This document shows, one piece after another, positions 5,987 to 9,177 of a stretch of DNA of 9,177 bases. Position numbers and translations under genes: made by a program. How positions within the stretch are numbered: the stretch's first letter is position 1; every line of letters starts with the position of its first letter. A model generated the notes under the pieces. The model searched no databases. It was not told the DNA's origin and worked only from the letters and a program-made list of their open reading frames with translations. The stretch is from Oscillospiraceae bacterium. Its GTDB lineage: Bacteria; Bacillota; Clostridia; Oscillospirales; Oscillospiraceae. The stretch is from assembly GCA_017480395.1 (NCBI GenBank), contig JAFVAS010000287.1, forward strand, positions 1 through 9,177, written 5' to 3'.

Positions 5987-7261
5987 ATGAAAAAAATAAA
6001 ATCATATATCTTACTTTGGGCTACACAGTCACTTTCTGCACTCGGCAGCGGGATGACAAGCTATGCGCTTGTGCTTTGGCTATATCTGAACAGCGGTTCT
6101 GCACTGAAAACCGCAATGCTGTCGATCAGTTCATATGCACCTTATGTGCTGATGAGCATTTTTGCGGGTACACTCAGCGACCGCTGGGACAAGAAGAAAA
6201 CCATGCTCGGGTGCGACCTTATAGCCGCCCTAAGCACAGTTGCGGTACTTGTTCTGATCAAAACAAACAGCCTGCATCCCTGGCATTTGTACCTGATCAA
6301 TGCAGGCAATGGACTGATGAACACCGTCCAACAGCCTGCAAGCGAGGTAGCGGCAACGCTGCTTACACCCAAAGCGTATTACCAGAAAACAAGTGGAATG
6401 CGCTCATTTTCACAGTCGTTGAACTCCATTCTAACTCCCGTCATCGCAACAGCTCTGTTTTCATTCGCGGGGATCAGTGCGGTTATTGCCGTTGACCTTT
6501 CGACCTTCGGGATCGCGTTTCTCACGCTTGCATTATTCATAAGGATACCCGACGCCCCCAGCGCGGGCGAACAGAAAGAACGTGTGCTGTCTGCATCAAG
6601 GTCAGGATTGAACTGGCTGAAAGAGCATCCGCTGATTCTGAAGCTGATCCTTTTTCTGTCCTGCATAAACCTTGTCGCTTCTGCATATGATGCGGCACTT
6701 CCTGCAATGATACTCCCAAAACTTAACGGCGGTCAGACTGTACTCGGAATTGTCAACACCTGTGTTGGCGTAGCTACGCTTGTTGGCAGCGTATTGGTGA
6801 CAGTTCTGCCTGCTCCGAAAAATCGCGTAAAGGCGATATGTGCGGCGCTGTTTATCTCAATGAGTACGGAAAACTTTCTGCTTGCCTTCGGAAAATCACC
6901 GATTATATGGTGTATCGGGGCAGTTTTCGGCTGGATTGTGATACCGTATATGAATGCAAATATGGATGTGATATTCCGCTGCGAGATACCGGCAGATATG
7001 CAGGGACGTGTCTATTCCTGCCGAAACAGTCTACAAATCTTCTCGATCCCCATAGGCTTTTTGCTGGGCTGCGTACTGACGGATAATGTGTTTGAGCCCT
7101 TTATGGAACGCCATGCCTCAGCACTTCTGAACGCGTTGTTTGGCCAAGGGAAAGGCTCTGGAGCGGCAATGCTGTTCTTTGTGATCGGCGTGGTCGGAGT
7201 GATGGTTTGCCTTGTGTTTTCAGCCCTGCTGAGCAAGCACAACTGGAGCGAACATAAATAA
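5987..7261 (+). CDS. MFS efflux transporter, macrolide-efflux (Mef/MFS_3)-like
   Basis: A 424-residue membrane protein with about 12 hydrophobic segments. It carries the MFS motif A in the loop after helix 2 (GTLSDRWDKKK, 61-71) and a second motif-A-like loop, ADMQGRVYSCRNSLQ (336-350), in the second half. The general layout (WATQSLSALGSGMTSYAL near the start, LYLINAGNGLMNTVQQPASE in helix 4, DLSTFGIAFLTLALFIRIP near mid-protein) resembles Mef-type proton-driven drug exporters of the inner membrane. The start at 5987 has AAAGGAG (5971-5977) 9 bases upstream. Base composition and codon choice are plainly more AT-rich than on both sides, which suggests acquisition by transfer. A leader peptide and hairpins precede it and a strong terminator follows. 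No convincing promoter is visible after the VOC stop, so read-through from that operon may drive it. The substrate is unknown; other MFS_3 members export other compounds. Confidence 0.85.
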   Translation: MKKIKSYILLWATQSLSALGSGMTSYALVLWLYLNSGSALKTAMLSISSYAPYVLMSIFAGTLSDRWDKKKTMLGCDLIAALSTVAVLVLIKTNSLHPWHLYLINAGNGLMNTVQQPASEVAATLLTPKAYYQKTSGMRSFSQSLNSILTPVIATALFSFAGISAVIAVDLSTFGIAFLTLALFIRIPDAPSAGEQKERVLSASRSGLNWLKEHPLILKLILFLSCINLVASAYDAALPAMILPKLNGGQTVLGIVNTCVGVATLVGSVLVTVLPAPKNRVKAICAALFISMSTENFLLAFGKSPIIWCIGAVFGWIVIPYMNANMDVIFRCEIPADMQGRVYSCRNSLQIFSIPIGFLLGCVLTDNVFEPFMERHASALLNALFGQGKGSGAAMLFFVIGVVGVMVCLVFSALLSKHNWSEHK

Positions 7262-7283
7262 TCTCGATTCATCAACAAACACA

Positions 7284-7332
7284 ATCGAAAAAACACGCTG
7301 GCGGAGTAAAATCCATCAGCGTGTTTTTCGAT
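7284..7332. terminator. Strong bidirectional terminator after the MFS gene
   Basis: ATCG plus an A-run and CACGCTG (7284-7300) pairs with CAGCGTG, a T-run and CGAT (7317-7332), with an inner GGA/TCC pairing and a GTAAAA loop. The stem carries a U-run on the plus strand (TTTTT at 7324-7328) and on the minus strand (complement of 7288-7293). It can end both the MFS transcript and the convergent molybdoenzyme transcript. Confidence 0.85.
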
Positions 7333-7354
7333 CTATTCATCTGTGATTGCTTAT

Positions 7355-7374
7355 ATCCCGCTGCTTTCCGGGAT
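7355..7374. terminator. Small stem-loop downstream of the molybdoenzyme stop
   Basis: ATCCCG (7355-7360) and CGGGAT (7369-7374) form a 6-bp stem with an 8-base loop, 36 bases after the minus-strand stop codon. There is no T-tract beside it, so it may protect the mRNA 3' end or be a weak terminator. Confidence 0.3.
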
Positions 7375-7410
7375 CTCGATGTTTTGGGACAAGTTTCGCC
7401 ACGCCGATTT

Positions 7411-9177
7411 TTACGCGTTGATCCAATTGTAATACCGCGCCTCGATCCCGCAGTCGGGGTTGGGATAGATTTTGCACAGCAGCGCCCGGAGCTGATAGGA
7501 GCCGAGATAGTGATCCCTCGGCTCGTCGGCCCGGGTGAGCAGGTTTATATTGGACTCCCGCCAGCCGTACTCCGGGGCCCCCGCCTCGGGATACCACCAG
7601 GCGAAGTCGCAGCTGACCACGTCGTCCGACCAGCCCTCCTCCACAGAGGCCTTTTGGGTGATCCTCCCCCGCTCGTTCTCGATCCAGACCCAGTCCCCGT
7701 TTCGGATGCCGTATGCTTCGGCGGTGGCGGGGCTCATATGCACCAGGGGGAAGGGCTTCTGCCGCCGCAGGGACTTGATCTGCCGGTTGTTGGAGACGAA
7801 AAAGGGCTGCTCCCGCCCGCCGGTGGTGAGAATCAGCGGATATTCCCCCGTCAGGTCGGGCCGGGACACCGGGGTCTCCGGCGGCTCGTGCCAGGAGGGC
7901 AGCGGGTCCACCCCCGCCTGCTCCATGGCGACGGATTTCAGCTCAAAGAGGCCAGAGGGAGTGTCAAAGCCCCGCTGCTTATATTTGTAATAGGTGCGCT
8001 CCGGCGCGACGAAGCCCCGCGCCCGGATCTCCTCCAGGGTCAGCTCCGCCAGCTCCGGGCGGCGGCGCACCATCTCGACGCGCTGGGCCTCCAGCATGGA
8101 GCGGTGGTCGGGATAACCAAAGTCCCACCCCGCCCGGCGGCACAACTCCAGGAAAAATTCCTCGTCCATCTTGCACTCCCCCACCTGGACGCACTTCTGC
8201 TGGGAGAGCAGCACCTGATCCCCGAACTCCGGCATGGCGAAGAGGCAGTCCACCTCCGGCCAGAGGGCGGCGGGCAGCACAAGGTCGGCCAGCTCCGCCG
8301 TGGGGTTCATAAAGATATCCATGTAGACGAAGAAGTCCAGCTCCTTCAGGCACTCATAGGTGTGCCGGGCGTCGGCAAAGGAGAGCAGGGTGTTGTTGGC
8401 GTGGGTGAACAGGGCGCGGATCTTGTAGGGCTTTCCCGTCTTGATGGCGTCCAGCATCAGGTAGGGGTGGCTCATGCCGTCCCGGGTCATGAAGGGATAG
8501 CCCCCGGTGATGCGCTTGTCCGCCGCCTCCTGCGTCACATTGGGGACGAAGGGCAGGCCCGCCGGGGCGATCTCCAGGCTCTCCACATAGCCGCCGGGCA
8601 CGTCATAATTCCCGGTGAGGGCGGGGATCATACAGATGGCGCGGCAGGTGTCCATGGCGTTGACGCTCTGCTCAAAGGCGCAGCCCTGCTCCAGTCCCAG
8701 GGGCTTGGTCGTGCCGATCCACTCGGCAGCGGCGGCGATCTGCGCCTCGGGCAGGCCGGTGATTTGGGAAACCTTATCCAGCGGATAGTCCCGCACCCGC
8801 TCCCGCAGCTCGTCAAAGCCCCGGGTATAGCGGGCCACGAAGTCGTGGTCATAGAGATCGTGCTCGAACAGCAGGTTCAGGATGCCCAGGGCCAGGGCCC
8901 CGTCGGTGCCGGGACGGAGGCGCAGCCAGATATCCGCCTTTTGGGCCAATTCCGTGGGCCTGGGATCGACGACCAGAATGGGAATCCCCTCCCGCACCGC
9001 GTCCTGGATGAACCATTGCAGCTCTCCGTCCGCGCCGCTGACGGCGGGGTTCGCCCCCCAGACCAGGATGCCCCCGGGACGGGTCGGGCCGAAGTAATCC
9101 ACACCGCAGAACAGCCCGGAGGTCATGGCCGCCGCGTTCCGGCGGGGGCCGAGGCAGATCAGGCCGCCGGCGGTGGT
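7411..9177 (-). CDS. Molybdopterin (bis-MGD) oxidoreductase, DMSO reductase superfamily, C-terminal part
   Basis: The frame is open to the window edge; the 588 visible residues start TTAGGLICLGPRRNAAAM, and the first ATG (9126) is internal. By alignment with E. coli FdhH, the missing N-terminus should hold the [4Fe-4S] cysteines. Cys8 (codon 9154-9156) matches the Mo-ligand Sec140. The core molybdopterin domain follows (LVWGANPAVSGADGE, VVDPRPTELAQKADIWL, ALTGNYDVPGGY, DIFMNPTAELADLVLPA). The C-terminal molydop-binding domain begins near residue 445 (LTTGGREQPFFVSNNRQ, AYGIRNGDWVWIENERGRI, SNINLLTRAD). The residue after the ligand is Leu, not His, and the VRGQNN stretch with FdhH Arg333 is absent, so it is probably not a formate dehydrogenase. 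Thiosulfate/polysulfide reductase, acetylene hydratase-like or catechol dehydroxylase-like enzymes are alternatives. No electron-transfer subunit is downstream; partners, if any, lie upstream outside the window. Confidence 0.88.
   Translation of the reverse strand, partial: TTAGGLICLGPRRNAAAMTSGLFCGVDYFGPTRPGGILVWGANPAVSGADGELQWFIQDAVREGIPILVVDPRPTELAQKADIWLRLRPGTDGALALGILNLLFEHDLYDHDFVARYTRGFDELRERVRDYPLDKVSQITGLPEAQIAAAAEWIGTTKPLGLEQGCAFEQSVNAMDTCRAICMIPALTGNYDVPGGYVESLEIAPAGLPFVPNVTQEAADKRITGGYPFMTRDGMSHPYLMLDAIKTGKPYKIRALFTHANNTLLSFADARHTYECLKELDFFVYMDIFMNPTAELADLVLPAALWPEVDCLFAMPEFGDQVLLSQQKCVQVGECKMDEEFFLELCRRAGWDFGYPDHRSMLEAQRVEMVRRRPELAELTLEEIRARGFVAPERTYYKYKQRGFDTPSGLFELKSVAMEQAGVDPLPSWHEPPETPVSRPDLTGEYPLILTTGGREQPFFVSNNRQIKSLRRQKPFPLVHMSPATAEAYGIRNGDWVWIENERGRITQKASVEEGWSDDVVSCDFAWWYPEAGAPEYGWRESNINLLTRADEPRDHYLGSYQLRALLCKIYPNPDCGIEARYYNWINA

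Larger units (their letters stand above)
5821..7332. other. Low-GC block, probable horizontally acquired gene cassette
   Basis: From just after the VOC stop to the end of the terminator, the DNA is noticeably richer in A and T than both flanks, with A/T-ending codons such as AAA, ATA, TAT and CTT common in the MFS gene. The block holds a complete unit: leader ORF, hairpins, transporter and terminator. I saw no integrase, insertion sequence or convincing flanking repeats, so the boundaries are approximate. Confidence 0.6.

Noticed and set aside
5878..6495. Plus-strand frame overlapping the leader and the first part of the MFS gene
   Set aside because: It has no ribosome binding site, its Cys/His/Arg-rich sequence lacks domains, and it overlaps the clear transporter frame.
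7261..7380. 8-bp direct repeat ATCTCGAT at 7261-7268 and 7373-7380 as a possible insertion footprint
   Set aside because: Both copies are on the same side of the low-GC cassette, so they do not flank it. The repeat is short enough to be chance.

Overview
The window looks like chromosomal DNA from a GC-rich anaerobic member of the Bacillota, plausibly a gut Oscillospiraceae/Clostridia relative. This is inferred from the GC-rich coding style, strong AGGAGG-type ribosome binding sites, sigma-A promoters with extended -10 elements, and a gene mix that includes a clostridial-style Rrf2 regulator and a bis-MGD molybdoenzyme. No gene here fixes the species.

Layout. (1) 1-420 (+): 3' part of an Rrf2-family regulator carrying three cysteines. 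It converges on a nucleoside phosphorylase gene (480-1262, -) through a bidirectional terminator that contains the phosphorylase stop codon. (2) About 1263-1492: a divergent control region with two good sigma-A promoters, one for the phosphorylase and one for a class I DAHP synthase (1493-2524, +), the entry enzyme of aromatic amino acid synthesis. (3) A terminator at 2533-2561 separates it from a convergent gene for a 552-residue membrane-anchored protein of unknown function (2574-4232, -), with three predicted helices and a large extracytoplasmic part with internal repeats. (4) A second divergent promoter region (4233-4388) also drives a two-gene unit: a threonine-aldolase-type PLP lyase (4389-5441) and a glyoxalase-I-like VOC protein (5446-5820), four bases apart.

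(5) About 5821-7332 (+): a clearly AT-richer block with different codon use, carrying an MFS efflux gene of the macrolide-efflux-like type (5987-7261). Before it lies a 166-base leader with a well-supported 12-codon ORF, MLLIDVTAPCKV, and a chain of competing hairpins. The last one has the MFS Shine-Dalgarno in its loop. This is the architecture of drug-induced translational attenuation and is the most interesting feature in the window. The block ends in a strong bidirectional terminator. (6) 7411-9177 (-): the C-terminal 588 residues of a DMSO-reductase-superfamily molybdopterin oxidoreductase, running off the window, with Cys-Leu where formate dehydrogenases have Sec/Cys-His.

Most genes are unrelated housekeeping or accessory functions, not one pathway. 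The lyase and VOC genes are cotranscribed; the MFS cassette appears to be a later arrival between the VOC gene and the molybdoenzyme gene. I saw no tRNA, rRNA, CRISPR array, transposase or insertion-sequence ends.
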